Position numbers and translations under genes: made by a program. The notes beneath the pieces are model-generated. The model was not told where the DNA came from. It ran no database searches and worked only from the letters and a program-made list of their open reading frames with translations. Below, piece by piece: positions 48,236 through 60,288 of a stretch of 64,000 nt of DNA (within the stretch, counting starts at the first letter, position 1; the number at the start of each line of letters is the position of its first letter). Source of the DNA: Combretum micranthum (taxonomy: Eukaryota; Streptophyta; Magnoliopsida; Myrtales; Combretaceae); contig JAMXBD010001379.1 in assembly GCA_024138025.1 (NCBI GenBank), positions 248,001 through 312,000 on the forward strand, in the 5' to 3' direction.

Positions 48236-51200
48236 ATGAATTCAAACTTAACTTAGAAATTAAATTTAGATAATTTAATTAAATCAAATAAATTAAACTA
48301 TAGGATATAATTAAATAGATGAACATAATCAAATTAATAATTGGATTGAAATGAAATTGAGATTTCAGATATTCCCTTCCATTCATCTATTTGTTTCAAT
48401 TGCTCATCTCATTGATCAAATTCCTTAATTCTTTCTAACTATCAAATTTAAATTCTTTTTTTTTTTTTCAATTTGTCTATTTACTTTAGTTTTCTTCTAC
48501 AACAAATTAAATAGACTCATCCTCTTGATAAATTTTTAATTTGAACTTTTTTCTTTCAATTTCCAATTGAATCCAATTTCTAAAGTTCAATCACCTAAAA
48601 TATTATAAAACGGCCCTATTAACTATTTAAACTAAATTCTATTTCCTAAATGCTCATAAATTTTAAAATTGATTTCTTCTTTAAAAGTATCAGTTTATAT
48701 GTTCTGATTTCCCAAAATTTAAATTAAATATCATATTTGATTTAGATAGCCACTCACCTTAATTAAAATAAATCATATGATACAAGGAGATAAATTGATA
48801 TAAATTAGTAAATAGATTTAAATTACAATTTAAAGATTATAAATACTCTTTCAAATTATCTAATTGCCTCAATAGCCTTTTTCAATGAATCAAATTATTC
48901 ACTCTACTTCCTAATTATTCATCTAAACTCCTTATCCCTAAATTTCAATCCCCTAAACCCTGAATAAACAATTTAAATGTTTTTTGGATTTTTAAACCCT
49001 TGAATTTTAGTTTAACTTCAATTTCTTAAATCCCCATAGGTTTGAACCCATTTATTTATTTTAAAATATCTAGACACAAACTATATCAAATTTTTACAAA
49101 TTGAATTCCTAAACTAGATTTTTTATTTAAGTTATTAACTTCTATTTTATAAATTTTAAAATTACTTTATAGTTATTTTTATATATAAGAAATCTATCCG
49201 TAAGGTTTAAATTCAAAATTTATACCCATAAAATATCTTTTTATCTTAATCCTCTTTTAGGCCTTTCCTTTTTCCTTTTCTTTTCTTGGGTTGTCTTCTT
49301 TCTCAATTTTCCCTTCTTCCTTCGGTTCCCCATTTCCTCTTTTCTTCTTCTCTTAATTTCTTCTTTCTTTCCTCAAATTTCATCTTCAAAATTCAATTTC
49401 GAGAAGATTAAAAAGGAGATTAAAGTTAGAAAAGAAGATAGGAAAAAGAAAACAAGCTTAGGGCAACATAAACAACTAAGAAAGAAGAGTAGTGGTGAAG
49501 TTATCCTAGTTTGAATTTGCCAAACAAGTAAGTATAATTGTTTTTCTTGTTTTAATAGTTGTTATTGTATGGGCATTATGAATTATTGTTAGATATAAGT
49601 AAAATTTGTAATAAAACTTGTAAACTAAGGATATATGAACATATAACTAAAAACTTAGGTTGGTATATATATATATATGTATAGGTTAGATGTTTAATCG
49701 CATGATTTAGAGATAAACGAAGTAAAAATATGTTTAGAAGTATTGTTTAAACTTGAAATGGATTTATAAGATGTTTGTATAATGTTTTAATGAAGTATGA
49801 TATAGCTAAGAAATTAGATTTTGAAGAAAATAACAAGGAAAAATGTGAAACTTGGACATAGAGCACTCATTGTGGGTGTGATGGACCCCGTGATGGTCTT
49901 AGCTTCTAAAAAAAATTGATATAAAGTGATCACAGGTGTGGTAAAGGGTGTGATGGCCTCTCTGATCACGAGCGTGATGGCCATTACATCATTCATCACG
50001 GGTGTAATCGGCCCCCTGTAGCACGATAGTGTTTTGTATTTTAATCACAACTTTTTCCATCCGAACCCAAATTGAGGTGATTCAAAATGTTATGGAAAGC
50101 TTAAAAAGAGCTTTATAACTTTTATGTTTTAAGTTTTTGGAAATTCTAAAACAATCAAGGCCTAAAATTTATTTCAAGCTGCAACATATAGGCATGGAAA
50201 AAAAAAGCACAAAACAATTCCAAATATATTCAAATCTATTGAACACTTTTTTCACTAGTTAAATGTATGTAGTTGAATATAACATTTTATAATTTCTTAA
50301 GGACTAATAAACTAAGGAATTTATAACATAAGTTTAAAACACTTAAATATAAAATGAAGTTAGTTAATCAACCTAATTTCAACATGGCCTAAAGAATCAT
50401 TTTGAGCTAAAATAAACTAGATTAATTACAATTCTATAAAACATATGGTAATGAATTAGAGAGATAATCAAATATGACATAGTAATTGGATTAAATGATT
50501 AATTCTCTATAACTTGACTAAGTTAAGTTATGTTTATACTAAATATAACTTGAAATATAACAAGCTTAACACCTAACAAAATTTAATATGGATGTTAAGT
50601 ATAAAATGAACCTATCTAAAGAACTCAAATTCAACTTCATTTAATGAACTTTGATGAGCTAAAATAAATTAAATTGATTAAGTGTATTCAACTTAGCTAA
50701 GATTAAGTTAACATAGACTTAAATTGATATGAATCTTAAATATAAAATGAATTAGTAATATATTTAAGCTTAACTTGACTTAATGAACTTTACTGAGATA
50801 AAATAAATTAGATTGGTTAAGTTTAACTAATTTGGCTAAGTTAAATTAAAATAGACTTAAAAATTGTGAATGGCTTAAAGATAGTATATTGTAAGATGAT
50901 GGATTGGACCATGTTTAGTAAAGGAAATATGTTATTTCAAATACATGTTTGCTAAAACAAGTTTTAGTATAAGTCTATAGAATAATGAACTAAAAATGGA
51001 TTGAAATGCTAAAATTTAGTAAAGTATATATTAAGAAAAGTAATGAATGTTTATTATTCCCTTTTCATAGGTTAAACAAAATAATCCTTTTAATTTCTAA
51101 AAAGGTTTCTATGACTTGACTAGGATCAAAGATGGGTAACATTGACCATATCACCTTATTTGTACTTGTAATATAGTGGCACCTATATTAAGATAAACAT

Positions 51201-52435
51201 AATTGAATATGTGTGAGGATTGGGTATTGATATGTTTTTTGATGATTATATTGTTTGATAAATTATTAAAATAAAAGTGATCACACACATTGCTTGTAAT
51301 AATTGAGTTACTTCTATTGATGGGTGTTTGTTAATTGATGTGATCACTAAATAATATGGTACAAACTTTAATTGACCTTAAGTAAAGTGGCCATGCGCAA
51401 GACAACATAACTTGCATTAGCATTTTATGAAGTTTGCACATTACGTATTAATATTCTGATTCTATGGTAATGCTTTGGTGAGTCCAATGAATCTAGTTAA
51501 TGTTACCATTGAGTTGTCAGCTCCATAGGAACAAAGTAGGCACTAAAGGACATTGCCTGTGTTGAGGTTGGCTTGAAGGTATACCTAGGGAGTTTCTAAT
51601 GGTTCTAAAGTGAAGTTGAGGTTATGTTTATAATATGTATATATAAACAACAAATGAATTTCAAAGGAAATCCTCTTTCCTAAGTTCTTTTTAAGGTAAA
51701 GTTAAGGTTATGTTAACAATATATATGTAACTAACTAATGAGTTTAGAAAGAAATCATCCTTCCTTAGTTCTCAGTCTCTAGAGCATGATATTGGTGCTA
51801 GTCCTTCAGCCCCCAAGAAAAGGGCGTAAATATCCATTAGTTTAGATTTCGGTTATCCAAACTGTGTGTGTCATATGCTCAAGTGTTGCATTGCATATGT
51901 TTGCTAATAACACTTACTTGGCATTTGTTTGTTGTGTGATTTGGTTTTGTTATTCGCTGAGTTATGGTTTAGCTTACGCCCCTATAATTTTGTGCAGGAA
52001 TAGCTCAAGTCAGGAATGGGCTAAGAAAGTGTGAAGAGAGAGTTCATCTTCAGTGAAGTTCTTGAAGATATGAAGATGAGATTAGAATGTAATTCATATG
52101 TTAGTATTTAAGTTCGAGATTTTGTTATGTATAAGATAAACTTATAATGAAGTAGATTAGTTGTATAATGGTTTGAAACTTTGTAATATCTAGTTTATCT
52201 TTCTTATTTTACTGTTTGGTGGGGGGTACTGATTCTTTGCGATTTTAGAGTATTGTGGGAATTCGCATTTCCTTAGTTATCAAAATAAATGTTTTTATAC
52301 AATTTTAACTTGTATAGCAAATGTTAAGTAGAGCTTTGCAATCCATAACTTGCAAAACAGTTCTTATATCATGGATGCATATGTGATATGACAATTTCAG
52401 GTTAATCCTACCAGGCCTCCTTTAGGGTCGTGACA
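48236..52435 (+). mobile_element. Long Gypsy-type LTR inserted in a Copia element
   Basis: The right end ...TTTAGGGTCGTGACA (to 52435) is a typical terminus of long Ty3/gypsy LTRs. Just upstream come a poly(A)-side TTTGTAATATC, a GGGGGGTACTGATTCTTTG segment and GC-richer DNA (51800-52060). A leader-like CCTTTTCTTTTCTTGG and TTCTTCTCTTAATTTCTTC stretch at about 49260-49390 is followed by GGTGAAG and a possible splice donor CAAGTAAGT. There is no coding sequence in 4.2 kb, which suits a Tekay/Del-like solo LTR (these can reach 3-5 kb). The flanks are two parts of the same Copia element. The expected TG start is missing at the left, so the 5' end is probably deleted. Confidence 0.6.
49629..49680. 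repeat. Short TA run within the Gypsy-type LTR
   Basis: A run of TA at about 49665-49678, in the AT-rich part of the LTR. Confidence 0.6.
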
Positions 52436-53477
52436 TCTGATATCTTTAAAAATGAATTTCGCAACCAATATTAGTCTTCAAAACAATATTTCAAATTCCT
52501 ACAATTTTAGATGTCTCATCATTTCTCATCTTAACAATACCATAATTATCGGTGGTGTACGTTACGAAGAATTCAACATGTAATGTCACATGAAAGAAAA
52601 CATCGGAGTCAGTAACACTCAATATAATGACATGAAGACTAACACAATCTTCATCCCAAGAAACAACTATTTCACAATTTGTTGCTTTGGCAATAATGTT
52701 TTTTCCTTTTCTGTCACCTTTACCCTTACTCGTTCTCCTTTTCACATTCTACATTCCCACTTTAAATGTTCTGACTTGTCACAAAATAATATTTAACATT
52801 TCTTTTTCTAAATTGGATCTTCTCCTGAATTTATTAGATATATCAAATTTATCGGATGAGTCTCTAATCTTACTTCTAACACATCTTTCCTATTTATTAA
52901 TAACTAGTACCTAATTCTCAGAAATTGTATTAAGTTCTTTTCTTGTACATTCTTTATTCATCAAATTGCCTTTTACCATTATGAAGGTGAGTTTTACTTC
53001 TAGAGTAAGATTACTAAACGACACAATCAGTGTCTCCCAACTTCCATTTAGTGAACTTAATAATAAAAGGGTTTGTATCTTGTCATCAAGTGTAAATTTT
53101 ATAGCAGATACTTGATTCACAAGAACTTTAAAATTCAAGTGCTTTGTCATATTGGATATATCTTTATACTTAGAATTCACAACTCTTCTAATCAAGAAGG
53201 ATTTATTATATACAATTTGTCTCTTATACATGACCTTCAATTTCTTTCATAGAGTATCTACTATGGTTTCCTGAGCAACATGATTATATACACTATGATC
53301 AACCTATTGTCGGATATAACTAACATTTTTCCTATACATGATAGCCCTATCTTCATTGGATTTATTAGTTGGCTTCGCCCTATTACCACCTAAAGGCACA
53401 TACAAATATTTACAATATAAAATATCTTCCATTGTCAACTTTTGAATTGAATAAGTTAAAGAAATTAATTTTGCCAT
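52436..53477 (-). pseudogene. Copia Gag and protease-start remnant
   Basis: The likely start is the ATG at 53477 (MAKLISLTYSIQKLTMEDI). Gag follows with NRAKPTNKSNEDRAIMYRK, then a Gag core at 52911-53240 (SSLNGSWETLIVSFSNLTLE) and a lysine-rich segment (MKRRTSKGKGDRKGKN, about 52700-52745). The protease start shows TDSDVFFHVT where the family has D-S-G-A-S-F-H-V-T, so the active-site glycine is lost. KMRNDETSKIVGI follows. The frame ends in KDI-like codons at 52436, exactly where the Gypsy LTR end begins. The sequence continues in sense at about 48235, with an estimated 120-140 residues missing. Confidence 0.8.
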
Positions 53478-53539
53478 TGTATTTGATGATATCAAAGACA
53501 AAAAAATCACTAATTTAATTTTTTTTCCTTCAAATTCTA

Positions 53540-53551
53540 GCTTTGATGCCA
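53540..53551 (-). other. Decayed primer binding site of the split Copia element
   Basis: On the minus strand TGGCATCAAAGC, 10 of 12 matches to the initiator-tRNA-Met PBS TGGTATCAGAGC, at the inner edge of the 5' LTR. Confidence 0.75.
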
Positions 53552-54289
53552 CTCATTAGGAGAAATAATATCCTATGATGATAAAATATCTTTCCTCTTA
53601 CTTATAAGTGATAAACAATATAAAAAATTGAAGCAATAAAATAATAAAAAATATCAGGATTTAACTTAAAAAATCCGAATAAGGAAAAAAAACACAGATT
53701 GCAACTCAAAACTTTTTCTATCACCATATAATGGGTTTCACAATATTTTCCTCCCTTAGTTATACTAGTGGATAAGAAAAATTTTACCAATATGATAGAT
53801 GTTACTAAAAATCACAAAATTAATTAATTTATGAAAACATAAAATACCTATTATCTGAATAATTAAGAAGATTGGCAAGAAAAAAACTATCCCTTGTAGT
53901 ATTAAACACCTCGAATTCAATGGAAGAGAATTCGTTATAATTAAGATTCAGTAAGCTATCCAATTATAGTCGTTTTAGCCAAAAATGATTTTCTTCTTAT
54001 TATAAAATAATTTTCTTCACATCACAATTCGACATCAATATTATATCATGTTTGGTGTGATTAATATACTTTTAACTTTTAGTCTCCTTATAAAAACAAG
54101 TCATAAGTCTTTCCTTTTCTTTTCCTGATAGCCACAAGTTCATAGTTCATGCAATATTATTCACTTTCCTTTTTTTTTCCCCCCTTCCTTCCCTTCCTTT
54201 AGGGAGACACACACACACAAATATAACACTATTATGGGGTCTATTTTTATTTACTAGAGGGCAATATATCTTGAACCCAAAGTCCAACA
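53552..54289 (-). repeat. 5' LTR of the split Copia element
   Basis: About 738 bp between the PBS and TGTTGGACTTTGGGTTCAAG, which opens the LTR at 54289 on the minus strand. It holds an AT-rich promoter-like part. The inner end (CTCATTAGG on the plus strand) has lost the expected terminal TG/CA. The frames within (for example 53602-53790) are not genes. Confidence 0.65.
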
Positions 54290-54617
54290 ATAATAGCAAT
54301 TTATATAGACACAAGTTAAACAAAATATATGAGTCACATGCAAATTTCTTTAAAGAGTTTATTTTTCTTAAAGAAGACAGACATATGAAAGAACATCATT
54401 TTAAGGATACAAGTTTTCTAAATTGTTTTTTCTCAAAATAAACCGACCTAAAAAGGTCTAACTTTCTCTCACTAGCAAGATTGAGAGAGAGATAAATAGG
54501 AATTGGTATCTTCAAAGCAAAATATTAATGGACATAAAATAAATTCAGGCGTTAACCTTATGAAAAATGTATATCTAGGTTCAAGAGGAACATATACCTA
54601 TATATATACATATATAT
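54290..54617. other. AT-rich intergenic DNA
   Basis: No feature recognised. Confidence 0.5.
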
Positions 54618-55065
54618 GTGAGAATATTGCATGTATATCGTACTTAAAAAAAATACACAAAACCAAATTGTGAAAAAAAATTATAGAAATAGTATCACTG
54701 TATCGTACCTTTGATGTGGGATACTATTTTTTTTTAAATTACTGAGTATCGCATGTTGGATATGTGATACTCCGCCAAACCTGTATTGCACGTCCAACGA
54801 GCGATACACACATAATTATAGGTGTATTGCCCGTTAAAGGTGCAATATACTCCCAATACGTATGTCACACACAATGTACGATACATCGATTTAAAAAGTT
54901 TTCGCATGTAGGTCGTTATATCTCGCTTTTAAGATGTGACATACATATAAAACTTTATATCTCCTCTCAACATATGTGATATAGCGATGCTATTTTTTTG
55001 GTAATTTTTTTATACAATTTATATTTGTGTATTTTTTTTACAAAGACGATAGACATGTACTACAT
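54618..55065. mobile_element. Foldback element with CpG-containing GTATCG motifs
   Basis: TATATCGTACTTAAAAAAAA, then ATACACAAAACC, AAATTGT and TAGTATCACTGTATC in the left arm (54636-54705) pair with TGATATAGCGATGCTATTTT, ACAATTTATATTTGTGTATT and ACGATAGACATGTACTA in the right arm (54969-55061). The middle repeats GTATCG/CGATAC and GTGATAC/GTATCAC words. It is non-coding. Precise ends and any target duplication are unclear because both sides are TA-rich. The 71-codon frame at 54764-54979 lies in the middle and is not credible as a gene. Confidence 0.6.
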
Positions 55066-55066
55066 C

Positions 55067-55070
<4 letters not shown>

Positions 55071-55097
<27 letters not shown>
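55071..55097. repeat. (AT)n microsatellite
   Basis: Thirteen AT units directly beside the right end of the foldback. Confidence 0.9.
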
Positions 55098-56476
55098 ATC
55101 AATGATCATTAGCTGGTTGGAGCTTTCAAGAAGCTGGATCCCCTTTGGTTTTTCTTTTTAAATTTTTTCTCTTTTGCAAATTACCAGTTGAAATTGACTC
55201 AATTTATGATATTATTTTTATTTATTATAATCTCAACACCGATGATTAAATGTGATTGTACTTAAAGGGATAAAAAATAAAAAATTAAGGTAAAGAAGTA
55301 AATGGAGAGATCTATTTCCCATGTTTATCCCTAAGATCTTTAGCCAACTCATAACTCTACTCTTTTAGGACGTATACTTCTAAGTAATTTTTATGGTCAA
55401 TCCTCTAGCTACTAAATTAATCATAGCAATTGAAATATTAACTATTTTTTCACTTTGTTGTAAATGTAATGCATGTATAGTCATATTCCATATGAAGAGT
55501 TATTACAAAGTTTAGTGAATCGTCATAGCGATTCATGAAGAATCTATATTATAAAAAACATTGAATAGTCACTTAACATTCAAACATATAAATAGAAATT
55601 CAACGTTAGAATTGGTTTTTTTCTAAGATACTCTCATTTAAATAAAAAATTAACAAATAATTTTGTATTATAGTTCTCTTTCATTTCTTAGTAGTAGCAG
55701 TTTTGTTACATAATTTTTCATTCAATGAAATGAACAGGCAATAGGTATTTCAATGAACAATCATGGTTAGGTATAATTTTGAGTTGCTAAATAACCGACG
55801 AGATTGATCCATTGAAAAACATAATGAAATCATAGAATTTTCTATAGTTTTATTGTCATCAAGTTAAAGAGAAAGGCCTTAAATATAAATATAATCTCAT
55901 TGTTGTTAAGTATATGATAAATGTCATGACAAATGGCAAAATGGTCCTAGATGTTATGATAAATACTTAAATAGTAAAATTAAGAAGGTGCTTAATTAAA
56001 AATTTGACTTTATATGTTAAGAACCTTCATAAAGAGATTATTAACTTGCTAAGAATTGGATAATATTGATGGTCTTAAAAGGTAGTCACACACTTTTTTT
56101 TGCCCAAACAAGTAGTTACCTAAGCTTTGGCATGGTTAAGTTACCCGATCCGACCATATTTGTCTTAACTCGTCAAAAGACCCGAAGGGTAGTCCGATCA
56201 TAAATGGGTAGTCGGGTCATAAACGGTTCTAGACTGCCTACCCATTAACCCGTTGTATCAAGTAAGTTCATAGGGAGAAAAAACCCAAATGACTGTTGAA
56301 AAGCCTAAAATCTCAAATGGACAAATCACAAATGCAAATGGTGTAGGTGTGAAAAAATGAAAATGGAAATAGTGAGTTCTCATGAAAATAGTAGAAAGAG
56401 AAATGACAAATGGAAATAGTGAGTTTGTGGAAACGAGTTAAGCATTGTAAATGAATAGACATTGAAAAAACGATAA
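55098..56476. other. AT-rich intergenic DNA
   Basis: 56140-56270 has GACCCGAAGGGTAGTCCG- and GGGTAGTCGGGTCATAAACG-like words, the texture of an old hAT-type repeat. Otherwise nothing is recognised. Confidence 0.55.
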
Positions 56477-56500
56477 GGGGGGGGGGGGGGGGGGGGGGGG
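56477..56500. repeat. Poly-G tract (24 nt)
   Basis: An uninterrupted run of 24 G, followed by AGGGAGAAGAGAGAG and, 12 bp on, by the left end of an inverted-repeat element. Confidence 0.9.
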
Positions 56501-56511
56501 AGGGAGAAGAG

Positions 56512-57088
56512 AGAGATGTACAACTAAGTTAAATGTTAAATGGGCTAACCTACTTTCTTGACTCATTTAACCTACTTATGTATCTTTATGGATTAAATGG
56601 GCCAAATTGACATGTTTAACCCATTTATTCTAATTAAACAATATGCATGTAATGAAAAAAGTTAAGTTTTATAAGGTTTTATATATAGTAATGATTAATT
56701 TTATAACTATTTTAATTATTTATATGTAGGAGTAAGTTTATAAAATAATTTATTGGATATCATATTCCTTTTAAAATAACAAATATATACTTAAAAAAAT
56801 ATTACAATACATACGTATTAATTTATCATTCTCTATTACCATTAATATATAAGTTTAAGCTCAACATAAAAGTTTCATAAATAATGCTACAATAATAGTC
56901 ATTTTCTCTACAATTTTTATTTTTATTGTATTTTATATAACTAGGTTATTGTCTAACCCATTTCAACCTACATGCTAACCTACTATGGCTCGCAAGCTAA
57001 ACAAGATAAGTAAAATTGGCCCTAACATGATTTGAAAAATAGGTTAAATGGGCCAACCCATGGACCAAAGCTCATTTGCACAACTCTA
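56512..57088. mobile_element. hAT-like inverted-repeat element (degenerate)
   Basis: The left AGAGATGTACAACTAAG and the complement of the right end, TAGAGTTGTGCAAATGAG, are related. Both sides carry inverted AAATGGGCTAACC / GGGCCAACCC-like subterminal words. The plan is that of the better-preserved element at 35174-36010. No 8-bp duplication could be confirmed. Confidence 0.45.
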
Positions 57089-57424
57089 CTACTTATGATT
57101 TCAGGTAAGAGAGCGGAAGTGGGATTAAAACCTAAGGGCCTGAGGTAACATACACACACACGAAAGATAGAGATTATTTGAAAAAATTGTTGGAAGTGAA
57201 AAATTGATAATTAAAAAACAAAATCATGGTTCAATGGACCACAGCTTAGCCCACGAATCAAAGAGCTACTCAGCTTAACCCATGCCAGTTCTAGCTCAAA
57301 GGCAAACCTAACCTGTAACCTAGTGGATCTGGGTTGGGTTAGCCTAACGTCGAGGTATACTTACTTACATTATGAAATTATTTATATTTAACATTGAAAG
57401 AAAGTGCTTTTACTTTTTTTTAAC
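57089..57424. other. Repeat-like debris
   Basis: 57230-57350 has CTTAACCCATGCC / GGGTTGGGTTAGCC words of the same hAT-like type. No gene. Confidence 0.45.
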
Positions 57425-58130
57425 ATTATGTTTGGTATAGGGTAATTGGGAGGGGAGGGAATGAAGGGAATTTAATTCCATTCCGGGAAAAGACAAGAGA
57501 AGGAAAATGGATGTAATATCTTCCTAGGTCCCACCAAAAGGAAGATAACTAAGAAGGAAAAGGGGAACTCTTATGCTTCTTTTTAAATTACCTATTATTT
57601 TTAAGGGTATATAAGTAATTTATCATTATATTTTAGTTTATTTTTTATGGTAATTAATATTCCATCAATTTTCTTTTTATTCATTATCCAAATATATGGA
57701 AGGATTCAAATTCCTTAATGACATGTTTAGTACATGGGAATGAATTTGAAATGGAATCATGATTCTGAGTTTCATTCCATTCTCCATATTTAGATGCACT
57801 TTTAGGAAATTTGATTCAACTTTGTACAAGGTGGAATCGTGATTTCATTCCAGCTTCATTAATTATATGTAACTTAATAACCTTTTTAACTACTATATAT
57901 TTATATAGACAATATTTATTGCTAAGGACATTTTTGACATTTATACTTTATAAGCATTTCATTTCATGAATGCTTTGAAACATAGGAATCTATCATTCCA
58001 GAACTCATTCCATTATATTCCAACTTATTCTTGCATACCATGCATAACATGACAATCAATCCCCTCTATTTTCTTTCCTTTCACATTGTTTTATTCCTAA
58101 ATCATTCCATCATGCCAAACAAAGTGTCAA
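57425..58130. mobile_element. Tourist-like foldback, possibly two nested copies
   Basis: The left end ATTATGTTTGGTATAGGG is answered by CATGCCAAACAAAGTG at the right. A second ACATGTTTAGTACATGGGAA start occurs internally at 57722. The body is rich in GGAATGAA/TTCATTCC words and can fold back, for example 57730-57800 against 57990-58110. Such AT(G)TTTGGTA...CCAAACA ends are common in PIF/Harbinger-type MITEs. Boundaries and the 3-bp duplication are not settled. Confidence 0.45.
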
Positions 58131-59903
58131 ACAATAAAAATATTATAATATTAAATATATGCAAAGTCTAGAAGTTACAATTAGGGTACTAAATCATTAA
58201 CCATCTCTTGAGCACATGCTATCATTTCTTTATTTTTTATCATTTTACATTAAAATTGTATTTTCACTTCACAATCATCCTCCACTACAAATGAATAGTG
58301 AACAGTACCGCCCATGTGACAAAAATATGCTGGATGTGTTAAGGTTGGAATATTTTACATTTAATGTAAATAAAGTAAAATGAATAAGTCAAAATAAAAT
58401 CGAATTTAGTGAAAGTGGAATGATGACTTTCATATAAATTAGTATTTTCTAGCTTGCTTGTGCCAGTGCAATTCGATTTGGTTTGATGGTCTAAATCACA
58501 AAACTAATCACTCTATAAAAAACTATATTTTACCATTCGCTTCATTTACAATTTTGAGTGGGTTCGATTCACTAAACATCCTAAATGGAGGTGGCGCAGG
58601 ATCATCTCTAATCCTTTTATCGGAAATCGGCCCTTTGTTCCTAGGCGATGAAGCAATATTATATACGTGATTATATATTTATAATTATGGAAAGTACGAG
58701 AATGTAAAATTTAAAAAATTCTGTAGGTAAATTTTTTGGCAATAAAGAAAAGTAAAAGAAAAAGAAATTGCATGGGCTAAGCTGCTAAGGAATGTATAAA
58801 TACATAACCTAAGTTCAATTATAGAATACTTGCTAAGGCAGTAGTAGTCTAATGCACGAATATTAATATTTAAATAGATTAACGTTACATTTATTAGTAA
58901 AACATTATTAATTTATCCAACTAACTACTTCAAATTTAAAAAATTCATTATCTAAAATTTTTTTGAGTTTATTTATATTAACTAAATGTAGTAGTAGTTA
59001 ATTACAAAAATGAGTAAAATTCAGGTAACTAATTACAAATTTTGATAAAAGTTCAAGTGGTTAATTGTAAAAGTAGATAATAGTTTGGTATCAAATTGAT
59101 AATTTTAAACTTCATATGGTTAATTGCAAAAAGAGATAAAATTAAATTATGCCAATTACCCATTTTAATATGATATATCACATTCATTCCTTGTTTTTAA
59201 AATTATATGATATAAAAGAGTTTGAAAAAAAAAAACTTGTTTACTAAATTATACTAGAATTAGGGAAAAACACTAACTATGTTGTGAATCGCACCAAAAA
59301 TTTGGTTCTTTTTAAAACAATTCTATATGTCGTTGGGTTAGATTATAAATGGAAAATGGTTTGCAGCGTTTCAGTTTGAACTAGATCGAATCGTTAATGT
59401 TTAAAAAAATAAAAGCACTACTAATGCTATGTCATTTCGTTAGAAATTACACTACTCTCACAATTACAAAATATAGTAATAATTTGGATTATATATTTTT
59501 AGAGTAACGTAGAATATTAACAAAAAAACATTACGTATCTTTGCATTGCACATATCTACTGTTTAAACTTGCTAATTTTCAAGTCGTGCTTATTTCGATA
59601 CAACCTTATTATGTGCAAGTTTTTTTGGTAAATGGAAAAAGGGATAGGGGAATGGTTAATCACCATCACATGTGTCTCATACATATATATATATGAAAAA
59701 TATATTTTATGAATGTATATATTATAATGCATTGATTATGTTTAAGCTCCTTGTATAAATATATTTTTAGTTTTAAGTTTTTCTAAACAAAAAACTTTGA
59801 AGTTAGAATTTTTATTCCAATCAACTTGATATAGTTTCATTTATTGATTTGCAACAATAGTTCGAGTTGTGAATTGATTGGATTGCACCCTTTTTTGGGT
59901 AAA
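58131..59903. other. AT-rich intergenic DNA, no gene recognised
   Basis: Short open frames only (for example 58458-58670, no motif). 58540-58650 is GC-richer (GGAGGTGGCGCAGGATCA, AATCGGCCCTTTGTTCC) but unassigned. Confidence 0.55.
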
Positions 59904-60288
59904 AAAATTATAGGATTAATGATCAAAATAGTATCTGAACTTTCGCAAAAGGAATAATTAGATACAAGAAGTTTGGTTCTGAGCAATTTGGTACTTGAAT
60001 AAAGTCTTTGTTGACTTTTTGCATATCTGAAGTTTGGTTTTGACAATTTTAGTATCTGAACAAAGTTTTCGCTAACTTTTTCATGTTTGAAGCAAGTGAA
60101 ATAAAGAATATGAAAAGTCCATGAAAATTTTATTCAGGTATCGAAATTGTCAAAACCAAACTTCAAGTATGAAAAATATCAATAAAAACTTTGTTCAACT
60201 ATCAAATTGTTTAAAACCAAATTTCAAGTACCTAATTGTTCTTTTTACAAAATTCAAATACTACTTTTGTCATTATCCCAAAATTATA
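59904..60288. mobile_element. Long-hairpin MULE-type MITE with 9-bp TSD
   Basis: The element proper is 59913-60279 (367 bp). Its two halves are inverted copies over about 165 bp each: GGATTAATGATCAAAATAG against GGGATAATGACAAAAGTAG, with the alignment continuing through GAAGTTTGGTTTTGACAATT on both arms. The loop is only a few tens of bases. AAAATTATA lies directly outside both ends (59904-59912, 60280-60288). The arms are more self-complementary than in any other element here. The frames at 59837-60046 and 60121-60306 are non-coding shadows. Confidence 0.8.

Noticed and set aside
48063..48245. Independent 60-codon gene
   Set aside because: It covers decayed Copia integrase sequence at the edge of the Gypsy-type LTR.
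52590..52914. Plus-strand frames
   Set aside because: They are antisense shadows of the Copia Gag/protease remnant on the minus strand.
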